Shown piece after piece: positions 9,587 to 20,426 of a stretch of 64,000 nucleotides of DNA. The stretch is from Lampris incognitus. Taxonomy: Eukaryota; Chordata; Actinopteri; Lampriformes; Lampridae. The DNA is taken from NCBI RefSeq assembly GCF_029633865.1, contig NC_079214.1, forward strand, positions 22,562,373-22,626,372, given 5' to 3'. Each line of letters opens with the position of its first letter. Positions within the stretch are counted from its first letter, which is position 1. Position numbers and translations under genes: made by a program. The notes below the pieces were generated by a model. That model was not told where the DNA came from, searched no databases, and worked only from the letters and a program-made list of their open reading frames with translations.

Positions 9587-12537
9587 GAACTTTCAAATGT
9601 CTTCCATTGACTGTTTTAGAACTGTTTGGCACCCATTCAGTTTTGTTTGCTGGTTATCTGTCACTAATGTGGGCAGCTAAAGCAAAGTATAAGGTATCTT
9701 TACTATTTGGCCCAGGTATTTTCTTTGACTCACTAAATAGAGTTGTGCAGCATAGCAGGTGTTCCTTACATCTGCTAAATACTCCTACTCTCTCAATGAC
9801 CTCTCTCACCTTGACCTGCACAGAGCATCTGTCTTCCTGCACATTCCCATCAATAGGCCCTTTGTTCCCCCCCTTTACCACCTTTATCCAAGAAATACTC
9901 TGATTTATCATTTTTTTATATTTTTAATCCCACACACACACACGCACAATTTTTTTTAAACATCCAAAAATGACTCAGGGAGAATGTTGAGTACATCAAA
10001 TGATTCATTTTTGTTTGGCCACACACTACAAGGCAGAGGAATGTCATAAAACAAAAGAAGACTCAATGTCTCAATGTACTATCAAAATGAGTTACCATTC
10101 CTTTCTTTAATTAGCTGACATTAAAGAATTGCTTATCTTGAAATATGAGGTGGGCCTATTGCTAGCTGCTCCTGCATACCACATGTGCACATGAACGCTG
10201 CCATCCTAGTTTTAGAGAAAAGTTCTTGAGAAAAGTCATGCTACTTTTGAACCCAGCCACGTCCATTGTCTCAACTGGCACATCTTCCGTTGCCCTGTTT
10301 AAATAAAAATCTCCCAGAAACTCGGTCTGTTACATTTTTGATAAGAGACGTACACCAAAAACAGCGGGTGGCCATTAAATTATGCAACTGTTAGCGTCCT
10401 CTTAGGGGCAAAAGTAGAGTTGGGCTGAGTTGTCGAATGGAACAAGCCATGACAGGCCCATGTGAGGGGGAAGGGTGACCATGCATTATGGATGGTGCTA
10501 AGTACGCCTCAGCTGGAGGAGTTGAGTGGAGGTGATGGAGGGAGATGTGATAGTTTCAACCCATTGGCTGCCCGCGGGTAATGCACTTCACTTTATCTCA
10601 GAAACATTCTCGCTGCTTTATTTACTCCACCCCACCATTACTGCTCCAGCCTTTCCACACACCACCTGCCCCAGCCCTAAGAAGACCACCTGAAGTACAG
10701 GACCCTCTTTCTTTCTTTTTTTTTCCTAAATAAAATCTTGAATACTAACCTGCCAATCTGCAGTAGTAGTGCAGACTAGAGTCTTAATGATGCTCAGCAC
10801 AAGGACAAGGCCTTCTTGGGTGTGACATGTATTTTTAAAGGATATTTTTCTCATCTGCCTTAAAAATCCCCCTTTCCAATGATAATGCAAGCAACCCTTG
10901 TCGAGAAAAATTTTAGAAACATGCACCCTATTTCACACCAAAACTAGACACCCAACAACATATAATTGGTATTAACTTATCGCTCGTACATACCCCAGAT
11001 GGATTTTTGACCATTAAAGGTTCGAACATTTATTACATTTCCTGCCATCAAACAAATGAGGTAAATTTATTGCAACTGAATGAATTGCTTTTTTTTTTCT
11101 TTGAGAAACAAACTTTCAGGAATGAGTGCCATGTCAGGATATGTAGTCAGAAGCAGAAAAGAACAATTTATGTGTTTGTGCAAGATTTTGGACATTTCAC
11201 AGGCTCCATTTACAACTGACATTAATTCAGATTGCTTCTGACACAGCCCGACACCCGAAAATCCAGGTGTCAGTTCAGTTGTATGGCTTGTAAATGCATC
11301 TACTACAATATTTTACAGCAATATACATTAGCTCTGTGTGCCTTTAGTCAACTATTGCATTAAATGGTCAAGGAAGAGGTGTTATTAGAAGAAGCAAGAG
11401 TGAAAGTAACATTACATCCACTCCCTGAAATGTGAATAAGGGAGTTCCCTGCATATTAATTTTAAAAAGTAATGCTCCTAGACAGATCCTCTCATATAGT
11501 CTAACCAGATGATGTTTAACAGGGCACTGTCCATTTAATGTGAGCATTAACAGACATGTATGGAAGATCTGGATGTGCTTGAACAACATACTTGAAAACT
11601 AATAGTGTTTCATAAAACACCCACTTGCTTCAGCTGCAAATTCCTTGGACAGCACCCTGAAAAATCACATTTTTCTTGGTTGTTTTAGTGCTTTTGTAGT
11701 ACACTTTGCCCCGGGGCACTGAAAATGGGTGCAAGGGAATTTTACTATTTCATACATCATCATCTAGCCATAAACCTTCAAAAATGGGATGAGGCATTTT
11801 TTTCCCTAATGAAATCCTAACATGACTGAGGGGGGTCGATGTGTGCGTTAGCCTATATAATCATGTCAGGGTTCCTTCCTGAGCTAAAATTCAAAATGGC
11901 TGCCTCTCGGGCGGACTTCCTGTGCAAAATGTCCCATGATCCTGCAGCTTTTTCTCTTCAGTTGGACTGCAGGAAATCCCACTGGACTTTACTGCTGCTC
12001 AACCAAGTCTCCTAACCAAGTTTAATATTTGATGAGATTAGTTCTGCTCACTGGCTCTGCACTTATCTGCTGGATGCCTTCCAGCCCTAAATTGTGATTC
12101 TCCGAGCCAGAATTTCACTGCATTTTCAGTGGCAGGTGTATTACAACTGGGATAACTTATGAGAATTGGCCCTTTAGTCTCTGAAAAAGAGGCAGAGTGA
12201 TAACAATTCAATGTCAAGAAAATATTGATTTTAGCAAGACATTTATTGTGTTGAGAACTGACAGAATTTGTTTGTTTTGGTGCAGCTCTACTGTACAATG
12301 TCAGGGGAAGGCAGGATCAGCCTATGAGGGTAAAAGTGAGGAAACACATTTTCTGAAACGATTATGTTAGTCTGTGTGCACCACAGTCTGTGTCTGTATA
12401 TGTCTGTGTGTAGATTAGCATCACTTGTGTCCTCAGACTGTCAGGGAAAGGTTGAAAATGTGAAAAAATTACATGATTTTTAAATGTGTTTGGGAAAGAT
12501 TTAGAAAAGAAGATTTTAAAAAAAAAAACGTCATGTA
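9587..12537. other. gene-free stretch
   Basis: Apart from the dispersed repeat at 11,160-11,278, I see no coding exon, RNA gene or identifiable transposon. Short open frames here have no recognisable motifs and no splice-flanked conservation pattern. Confidence 0.35.
11160..11278 (+). repeat. dispersed unclassified repeat, copy 2
   Basis: Second copy of the repeat at 991-1,109, in the same orientation and about 80% identical by eye. No terminal features are visible. Confidence 0.5.
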
Positions 12538-12725
12538 TGGTGACCTTTTATCTTTACTCTTATTTGATCTTACTCTTATTCCTGCCTTGTCTGGTTTTAT
12601 CTGTTTTTTTTTTTGTGTGAAGCACTTTGTAACATTGTTTTAGAAAGGTGCTATATAAATAAAATTATTATTATCATTATTATTATTATTATTATTATTA
12701 TCATCATCGTCATCATCATCATCAT
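12538..12725 (+). repeat. LINE-like 3' end with ATT/ATC microsatellite
   Basis: The sequence AAGCACTTTGTAAC ... GTGCTATATAAATAAA followed by ATT and ATC repeats is the typical 3' end of fish L2/CR1-like elements. A related tail lies at 44,285-44,548. Confidence 0.55.
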
Positions 12726-12732
12726 TACACGT

Positions 12733-12868
12733 CCTGTGATGGCCTGGAGACCTGTCCAGGGTGTCTCCCCACCTGCCACCCAATGACTGCTGGGATAGGC
12801 TCTAGCATCCCCGCGACTCTGAGAGCAGGATAAGCGGTTCGGATAATGGATGGATGGATGGGTGGATG
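12733..12868 (+). repeat. LINE-like 3' tail with GGAT repeats
   Basis: Same tail family as 8,912-9,046: TGATGGCCTGGAGACCTGTC ... GGATAAGCGGTTCGGATAAT, then GGAT units. It is immediately followed (12,869-12,915) by CATTTATATTGCGCTTTTCT, another common fish repeat fragment. Confidence 0.6.
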
Positions 12869-13069
12869 GATAATCATGACATTTATATTGCGCTTTTCTA
12901 GACAACCAAAGCGCTTAAAATTAATGGAAATTTTGAGGTAAAAATCAAAGGGGAAGCCTTGCCACAAAAAATTCAATCATGGGGTAGTAGTAATGAAAGT
13001 GCAGACAGTAAGTCACAAGTCAGCAAATGTATTATTACAAGCTGAACACTTGTTTTGAATTGAAATATC

Positions 13070-13120
13070 TGAATTGAGTTGAGTTGAATTGAATTGAATT
13101 GAATTGAATTGAGCTGAATT
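13070..13120. repeat. GAATT pentanucleotide microsatellite
   Basis: About eight GAATT/GAGTT units in tandem with a few substitutions. Confidence 0.8.
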
Positions 13121-13394
13121 GGGGCAAACCTGCCCCATTTCAGTTTGGAGAGTTTTTTTGACTTTGCATAAAAATCTTCAAGCATAATATTGAAATTCAT
13201 GTTTCCTTTGTGATTAACTGTTTGAGCGGTGTTTCTGGAAGTTTCAAATCAAAAGCAGGACACCCCCCTTATAGAGGATCACAGTGGAGAATAGCCTGTG
13301 GCTTTATTGTGTAATCTAATCCTTGGCAGTTTGTAAGTGCATATGATAACTGTGGTCAAGTGAAGCAATATAATGTGTATTTTATGATCGTCAA

Positions 13395-13479
<85 letters not shown>

Positions 13480-13480
13480 C

Positions 13481-13557
<77 letters not shown>

Positions 13558-13603
13558 CATCCATCCATCCATCCATCTACCTACCTACCTACCTACCTAC
13601 CAC
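13395..13603. repeat. ATCT / ATCC / ACCT tetranucleotide microsatellite
   Basis: Around forty uninterrupted or nearly uninterrupted ATCT units pass into ATCC and then ACCT units. The long open frame across it is an artefact of the repeat. Confidence 0.95.
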
Positions 13604-13842
13604 TCTTCCGAAACTTAATCAGACAACAGACATGGTTCACTCCTGAGCAATTTTACTTTCTCTATTGCCTTGTGCCGTAAAATAAAACAAAAACCTTTCA
13701 AACAACCCGAGCAACTCAGAAACTGTTCTCAAAAGTTTTCCGTAAGTGTATCACATATACGGTAAATTACTCAGCTTTCCAAATGGAGACTTTGCCGCAC
13801 ACCATAAAATCCCCCCCTATAGGTTCAACAGATGCTGACATA

Positions 13843-15454
13843 CAGTGGCTTGCAAAAGTATTCATACCCCTTGAACTTTTCCACATTTTGTCACGTTACG
13901 ACCACAAACATAAATATATTTTATTGGAATTTTATGTGAAAGACCAACAGAAAGTGGCACACAATTGTAAAGTACAAAGAAAATTGTACATGATTTTAAA
14001 AAAATTTTACAAATAAAAAACTGAAAAGTGCGGTGTGCAAAAGTATTCAGCCCCTTTTCTCTGAGTGCAACCAATTGCCTTCAGAAGTTGCCTGATGATT
14101 GCTGAATGATCGAATGTTGACCTAATGACTAAATAGAGTCAACCTGGGTGTAATCTAATCTCAGTACAAATACAGCTGTTCTGTGATGGCCTCAGAGGTT
14201 TGTTAAGAGAATATTGGGGAGCAAACAGCATCATGAAGTCCAAGGAACACACCAGACAGGTCAGGGATAAAGTTGTGGAGAGGTTTAAAGCAGGGTTAGG
14301 CTATAAAAAGATGTCCCAAGCTTTGAACATCTTACAGAGCACTGTTCAATCCATCATCCGGAAATGGAAAGAGTATGGCACAACTGCAAACCTACCAAGA
14401 CACGGCCATCCACCTAAACTTACAGGCCGAACAAGGAGAGCACTGATCAGAGATGCAGCCAAGAGGCCCATGGTGACTGCACGAACTGCAGAGATCCACA
14501 GCTCAGGTGGGGGAATCTGTCCACAGGACAACTATTGGTCGTGCACTGCACGATGGAAGAGTGGCAAGAATAAAGCCATTGTTAAAAGAAAACCATAAGA
14601 AGTCCCGTTTGCAGTTTGCCAGAAGCCATGTGGGGGACACAGCAAACATGTGGAAGAAGGTGCTCTGGTCAGATGAGACCAAAATTGAACTTTTTGGCCT
14701 AAATGCAAAACGCTATGTGTGGCGGAAAAATAACACTGCACATCACTCTGAACACACCATCCCCACTGTCAAACATGGTGGTGGCAGCATCATGCTCTGG
14801 GGGTGCTTCTCTTCAGCGGGGACAGGGAAGATGATCAGAGTTGATGGGAAGATGGATGGAGCCAAATACAGGGCAATCTTGGAAGAAAACCTGTTGGAGT
14901 CTGCAAAAGACTTGAGACTGGGGCAGAGGTTCACCTTCCAGCAGGACAACGACCCTAAACATAAAGCCAGGGTTACCATGGAATGGTTTAAAACAAAACA
15001 TATTCATGTGTTAGAATGGCCCAGTCAAAGTCCAGACCTAAATCCAATTGAGAATCTGTGGCAAGATCTGAAAAACTGCCATTCACAAACGCTCTCCATC
15101 TAATCTGACTGAGCTTGAGCTGTTTTGCAAAGAAGAAGGGCAAAAATTTCAGTCTCTGGATGTGCAAAGCTGGTAGAGACATACCCCAAAAGACTTGCAG
15201 CTGTAATTGCAGCAAAAGGCGGTTCCACAAAGTATTGACTCAGGGGGGCTGAATACTTTTGCACACCGCACTTTTCAGTTTTTTATTTGTAATTTTTTTT
15301 AAATCATGTATAATTTGCTTTGTACTTCACAATTGTGTACCACTTTGTGTTGGTCTTTCACATAAAATTCCAATAAAATATATTTATGTTTGTGGTTGAA
15401 ACGTGACAAAATGTGGAAAAGTTCAAGTGGTATGAATACTTTTGCAAGCCACTG
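13843..15454 (+). mobile_element. Tc1-like transposon, second family (1,612 bp)
   Basis: Terminal inverted repeats begin CAGTGGCTTGCAAAAGTATT and its inverse, flanked by TA at 13,841-13,842 and 15,455-15,456. The terminal repeats extend well over 100 bp with few mismatches. The length is that of a complete Tc1 element, but the transposase is frameshifted. It shares no obvious end sequence with the elements at 6,120 and 63,417. Confidence 0.92.
14233..15238 (+). pseudogene. Tc1-like transposase, frameshifted
   Basis: Translation from the ATG at 14,233 gives the paired-like DNA-binding region (FKAGLGYKKMSQALN; HPPKLTGRTRR). The frame is lost near 14,500 and the protein continues in the next frame with the DDE catalytic part. 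That part shows [33 protein letters not shown] and [15 protein letters not shown], so all three catalytic acidic residues are visible. The frame is lost again near 15,085, and the C-terminal sequence (AAVIAAKGG) sits in another frame before a stop at about 15,238. At least two indels make it non-coding for a full enzyme of about 340 residues. Confidence 0.88.
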
Positions 15455-15456
15455 TA

Positions 15457-16275
15457 CTTGCAGGCAGTCCATCCGAATGAAAGGACCTTTCGGTTTCTGT
15501 TGCAAGCTAAAGGTCCACCTAGGAATGACATCATCAGATCCAGATCTAATGCTTTGAGGAGAAAGAGGCAAGATGAGGTTTGTTTGGGCCAAAGAAGCAA
15601 GTAGCGGAGTTGTGAGGAAGCTTTTAAACATGTTACTTCAAAAGCACGATGGCTATATATAGGATAAGGCCTCAGGATATGCTGCGGTGTAAAAAATTGG
15701 CAGACAGGTCACGCTCCGAGTCCAGGTCAAATCCGGCCCAGGATGAGCAAGTGGTGGAAGAGCCTTGTGTTTATTTGGCTCGGATTGATTTACTCTCTCT
15801 GAGCAGGACTGAACTATGTCTTGCTGCTATTAACAGTCTTGTTATTGTCCATTAGATGAGAGCCATGCCTCGGATCCACACAGCAGATAGGAAAGAGGAG
15901 AACGTGAGTTTAACATGTGTTTGGATTGTGGCTCTCTGATTGATGCTCCATGAGATGCATTCATCACCAACACGTTCACACAGCTCAAAGCACCATAATA
16001 TAGCTGCCAGGTTTTTACGTCTGCCAATAAAGACTTTCTATGGGGGGGAAAAGCAAAAGAAAGAAGAAGAACACTCAGAAAGCTTATTACATTTAACATG
16101 GTCGGGGAGCAATCAGTAAGACTGGAATAGGTGATGACTTATTGGATATTGATTGTTTATTTTTGTAGATCATGCGCTTAAATTTAGAGAAAGCACGTTA
16201 CTTATGGGTTAATTGTTGATTTTTTTTTTTTACAAAATATCTTTTATCTTGTTATTCAGGGAATAATTTAGAAGA
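15457..16275. other. gene-free stretch
   Basis: I find no coding exon or identifiable repeat. The left boundary is the TA duplication of the Tc1 element. Confidence 0.35.
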
Positions 16276-16960
16276 ATGTCTTCTTCTTCTTCTTTTGGCT
16301 TGTTCCCTGTTTTTCAGGGTTCCCCACAGCAGGTTTCACAGTTTGTGTCGGTACCATGTGAGGGCACAGCACCAATGGTGGCCGTTGTTAACCCGGGCCT
16401 CGATCCAATCCGCATTTTTTTATTCCCCCCCCTCTTTTTTCTTTTCTCTCCACAATTGTATCCAGCTAATTACCCCACTCTTCTGAGCCCTCGGTCACTG
16501 CTCCACCCCCTCTGCCGATCCGGGGAGGGCTGCAGACTACCACATGCCTCCTCTGATACATGTGGAGTCGCCAGTCGCTTCTTTTCACCTGACAGTGAGG
16601 AGTTTCACCAGGAGGACATAGCGTGTGGGAGGATCACGCTATTCCCCCCAGTTCCCCCTTCCCCCCAAACAGGCACCCCGATCAACCAGAGGAGGCACTA
16701 GTGCAACAACCAGGATACAGACCCACATCTGGCTTCCCACCCGCAAAAACGGCCCAATTGTGTCTGTAGGGACGCCTGACCTAGCTAGAGGTAATACAGG
16801 GATTCGAACCGCCGATCCCTGTGTTGGTATGCAACGGAATAGACCCCTACACCACTTGGACGAGTTGGCAACATTTTACGTCGGATGCCCTCCCTGACAT
16901 GGGGGCACAGGTAAAGCACCGGATGCCATCCTAGTATTCATGAACTTGTGCCCATGCTTG
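16276..16960. repeat. older repeat interrupted by a SINE
   Basis: The outer pieces (16,276-16,410 with AGGGTTCCCCACAGCAGGTT, and 16,863-16,945 with ACGTCGGATGCCCTCCCTGAC) resemble parts of a common fish interspersed repeat. Between them lies the minus-strand SINE at 16,415-16,862. Nesting is inferred from the abrupt change at both SINE ends. Confidence 0.4.
16415..16862 (-). repeat. tRNA-derived SINE, family A copy 3
   Basis: Reverse-complement copy of the family at 338, 9,117 and 34,544. The tRNA-like head is at the right end (GGATTCGAACCG, the inverse of a B box, near 16,800) and the core CTTCTTTTCACCTGACAGTG is near 16,577. Its tail is at the left, in a C/T-rich run. Confidence 0.7.
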
Positions 16961-17032
16961 TCGCCTAAACAGTATAGGAAAACATGCTATTTGTTATTTG
17001 CTTCTATATTGTTTGTTACCTGGCATGTAAAT

Positions 17033-17157
17033 ATCCATCCATTATCCAAACCGCTTATCCTGCTGTCAGGGACGCGGGGATGCTGGAGCCTATCTCAGCA
17101 GTCACTGGGCGGCAGGCAGGGGGACACCCTGGACAGGCCACCAGGCCATCACAGGGC
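17033..17157 (-). repeat. LINE-like 3' tail, inverted
   Basis: Reverse complement of the tail seen at 8,912 and 12,733: ATCCATCCATTATCCAAACC ... CCTGGACAGGCCACCAGGCC. Confidence 0.6.
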
Positions 17158-18037
17158 ACATGTAAATATAGATATGACAAAAAGATAACGTTTTCTTGAC
17201 ATGTTGAGTGAGTAAACCCTTGGTCTCTCCCTCACCTCCCTGAATAGCCTTCCTGATGGACAATCTCTCATGTCCCGGGTCAAAGTTCATAAATTTTTGA
17301 AATTGAAAATCCGCCACACCCACAAAATACTCAGTCCCAGCCGTCATCTTACCTGTAATGAGACAAGAGCACGTTTGTCAGCCAAAGCTAGGGTGTACTC
17401 ACACTAGGCGGTCCGTACCGTGCCCGAGCATGTTTGACCCCCAAAGTCCAGTTTGTTTGACTAGTGTGATCGCTCCATACCATGCTCGAGCACGGCCTGG
17501 CCCACTTGAAGAGGTGGGCTCCGGCACGGTTCAGTCAGACTCCGGCATGGTACGCAGCTTCTAAAACAGAATGGCGGTTCTTTGTAATGTTGCCACAGAG
17601 CTCTGCTAAATGAAATTGCAACATTGTAACACAGACACCTGCCGATCCAAACAACCCACTGAACACAGCCACAGCATCGTACGTGGCATTAATGTCTCCT
17701 CAACCTCTGAAAGGGATGATGAAAGAGAAATCTCACATCTAACTTTGAATATCTGAGGAAGTATCAACCCTTGGGATTGATGCATCTGTTCAAATAACGA
17801 CGTTGTAGATTAGCATGACTTTATCTTGTAGATGAATTACATGAACCTCTTTTTTTTCGATCTATAGATTTTAAGACATGTGTGGAAGCATTTTAAAGGT
17901 ATACTATGTAAGACTGCACCCCATCTCGTCCCACCGATCTCTCAATGTGAGTATGAATAAAAAACCTAAATAAAGAAAAGAAGAAAAAAAAACAGCCTGC
18001 CTCCATTCATCACTTCCAGACCTCCACCCTCCTCCCC

Positions 18038-18038
<1 letters not shown>
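17158..18038. other. gene-free stretch with a possible old DNA-element fragment
   Basis: A G/C-richer segment at 17,390-17,575 contains partly repeated motifs (GTACCGTGCCCGAGCATG, ACCATGCTCGAGCACGG, CCGGCATGGTACG) and resembles a decayed non-autonomous transposon. I cannot define its ends. No exon is visible. Confidence 0.3.

Positions 18039-18094
<56 letters not shown>
18039..18094. repeat. TG microsatellite
   Basis: About 28 uninterrupted TG units. Confidence 0.95.
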
Positions 18095-18095
<1 letters not shown>

Positions 18096-19375
18096 ATATC
18101 CGGTTTGGAAGTGAGGTTTTTCCAACGCATTTTGTCACAAATATAGCAAAACAATGGGTTTTTGATGAAAAGAAGGCACTAATATGGCTCTGTTTGTAGT
18201 GTCAGCCGACATGTCTGCCACAAATTTTAACTTGCCTTATATTGCTTTGTTTTCGTACCATGAAACCCTGAAGAGGTTGTTCAAATCATTACTGGGAGGT
18301 AATTACAGAATAAAGCAAAACATGCTTTTTCTATTAATTTGACCCAAAGGCATACAAGACAGGAGAAATACTGCAGAAAAAAATACTCTCATTCAGTATC
18401 GTGGTTATAGTCTACAGTACGTCACACATCAGGCTTGCATAAACATCTATAGTGTGGGAGTCATGCAGCGCTCTAAAACCGATGACGTGATCATGGTCAG
18501 CTTTCAGACCTAATCTTGTACCAAACCAAGCTGTACCAACACCAAAACAAACACGCTATTAATCCAACAAGCGGAGGTAGCCAAGGCCCATTTGATGTCT
18601 TGCCCAACTTAAATAAGAATCACTGGCCAAACTAACCCTCCTGTTGTTATGTTGGCTATTTTTGGGCTGGATCAAGATGATGTAAAACACAATGAGCTAT
18701 ATAAATTATGCAATCACGTGGAGCCTGACATTTTGAAAACAAAAAAATCGTGTTTTGTCTCGTGTCAATCTGGCACCATGGGATGCAGTGCCATGATCTC
18801 TATTTTATAAATGTTTACCGCAAAGTACAGGATGGTTTACATTCCAGAGATGCTGCCCAGCGATACAACGTGATGCTGCTCACAGAGGGGCCAAAAAAAA
18901 AAAAACTGTCCCGAAGCTCTCCTAACTTTTTTTTAATTATGAGAGGAAGAAGATCGTCTATTTGACTTAAATGCCACTGCGACCTTCCCTGTAGGCCGAG
19001 GGCGTTTCGACCACAGTCGGGTTTGATTGTTATCAAAAGGCCTTCCGGTCTTTGAAATTCCTGGGCTGGTCTCACTGCCATAGGCCACAATCCAGTGTCA
19101 ACATAATGGATTCAGATGGAACAGCTACACTGCATGCAAACACAATGACATAGTGCCGTGGTTCAGATTAGCTTGTCCCAAAAGAGCCTAGCAGCAGGTT
19201 TTTCCCTTCGCCTTTATGGTCTCATTTGGAATAAGGGAGATGTCCGTTCACTAACCAACTATTTCATGTGCACAGTAGAACCATGGACTGCTCGGTGAAA
19301 AATACACCTCGCCCTCAACTGATCAAATATTGTGAGGATGTGAGTTTACAAATTTACTACAGGCAACAAGTGAAC

Positions 19376-19376
<1 letters not shown>
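18095..19376. other. gene-free stretch
   Basis: Nothing recognisable beyond short A and T runs. Confidence 0.35.

Positions 19377-19456
<80 letters not shown>
19377..19456. repeat. AC microsatellite
   Basis: About 40 uninterrupted AC units. Confidence 0.97.
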
Positions 19457-19457
<1 letters not shown>

Positions 19458-20110
19458 TCAGGCACTGCTGGCATTGATTATGCTTAACTCCTATTTCTCA
19501 TTGCTTGTCATTATTGTGTTTTTCTCATTTTCCCCCCTTTCCCTGATTCTGCCCTCCTACTTAAATTCCCCCCTTGAGAGAAGGGGAACAGAGTTTAGGA
19601 TCCCACCAGCCTCCACTAGCTGGGAATCTGTTGCCCTTTTAGCTTTAATAGCACAACCCTCTGTGTCCATGTCCCGTACACAAACAGGAAGTTGAGGACG
19701 TATTTATGTGAGAGAATGTTGCGAGAATGTTTATGTTCATGGAGTCTTATGTCAAGTCACTTTGCTTTTCCTTCGACTGTGATTTGGGTTCGTGTGTAAA
19801 TTCTTCAGCTCTGTTCCCGGTTTGCCGGACATGTCTTTTTAATACTGCTTTAAAGCTCTTTCTCCACTGTCTCGATTTGATTTGTTGTTCGCTGTCTTTA
19901 AGACTTCACCTTCATTCTTTCTCCCATGTTAAATAAGTTCATGTCATTTTAACTGTGAGAAAACTGTTATTTTACATAAACACACTGGACAGTTTCTTCA
20001 GCTTTTTTTCAGTTTGGGAATTGACACTGTATCTCATAATAACGGCATAATTTCAGTACAATATCAAATATTGTATCCGTTGTTATGGCAAATGTGTGTG
20101 TGTGCGTATG
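19457..20110. other. gene-free stretch
   Basis: No exon, RNA gene or identifiable transposon. Confidence 0.35.
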
Positions 20111-20426
20111 AGATAGAGAGAGAGCAAGAGAGGGAGAGAGGGAGGGAGAGAGCGACAGAGGGAGAGAGAGAGAGCAAGAGAGAGGGAGAGAGCGAGAGAG
20201 CGAGAGAGAGGGAGAGAGAGAGGGAAGTAGAGAGATTGAGAGAGAGTGAAGGCGAGAGAGAGAGAGAGGGAGCGAGAGAGAGGGAAGGAGAGAGCGAGAG
20301 AGAGAGAGAGAGGGAAGGAGAGAGAGGTCGGGAGAGAGCAAGAGAGAGGGGGATAGAGAGAGAGAGAGGGAAGGAGAGAGAGAGAGCAAGGGAGATAGAG
20401 GGAAGGAGAGAGAGAGAGAGGGAGAT
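20111..20426. repeat. degenerate GA-rich polypurine tract
   Basis: More than 300 bp of GA, GGA and GAAG units, almost purely purine on the plus strand. The long overlapping open frames in several phases are compositional artefacts. Confidence 0.95.

Noticed and set aside
13395-13603. Possible CRISPR-like regular array
   Set aside because: Units are 4 bp without spacers, and the genome is vertebrate. It is a simple microsatellite.
13360-13680. 106-residue open frame of repeated Ile-Tyr-Leu-Ser
   Set aside because: It is the ATCT microsatellite read in one phase, with no other coding signal.
16276-16701. 141-residue frame on the plus strand
   Set aside because: It runs through the antisense of SINE family A. 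Equivalent frames appear in the other copies by shared sequence.
17102-17347. Minus-strand frame starting MTAGTEYFVGVADFQFQK, preceded by an AG and GTAAG-like sequence
   Set aside because: I considered an exon, but I recognise no family, see no partner exons, and its end overlaps a repeat tail.
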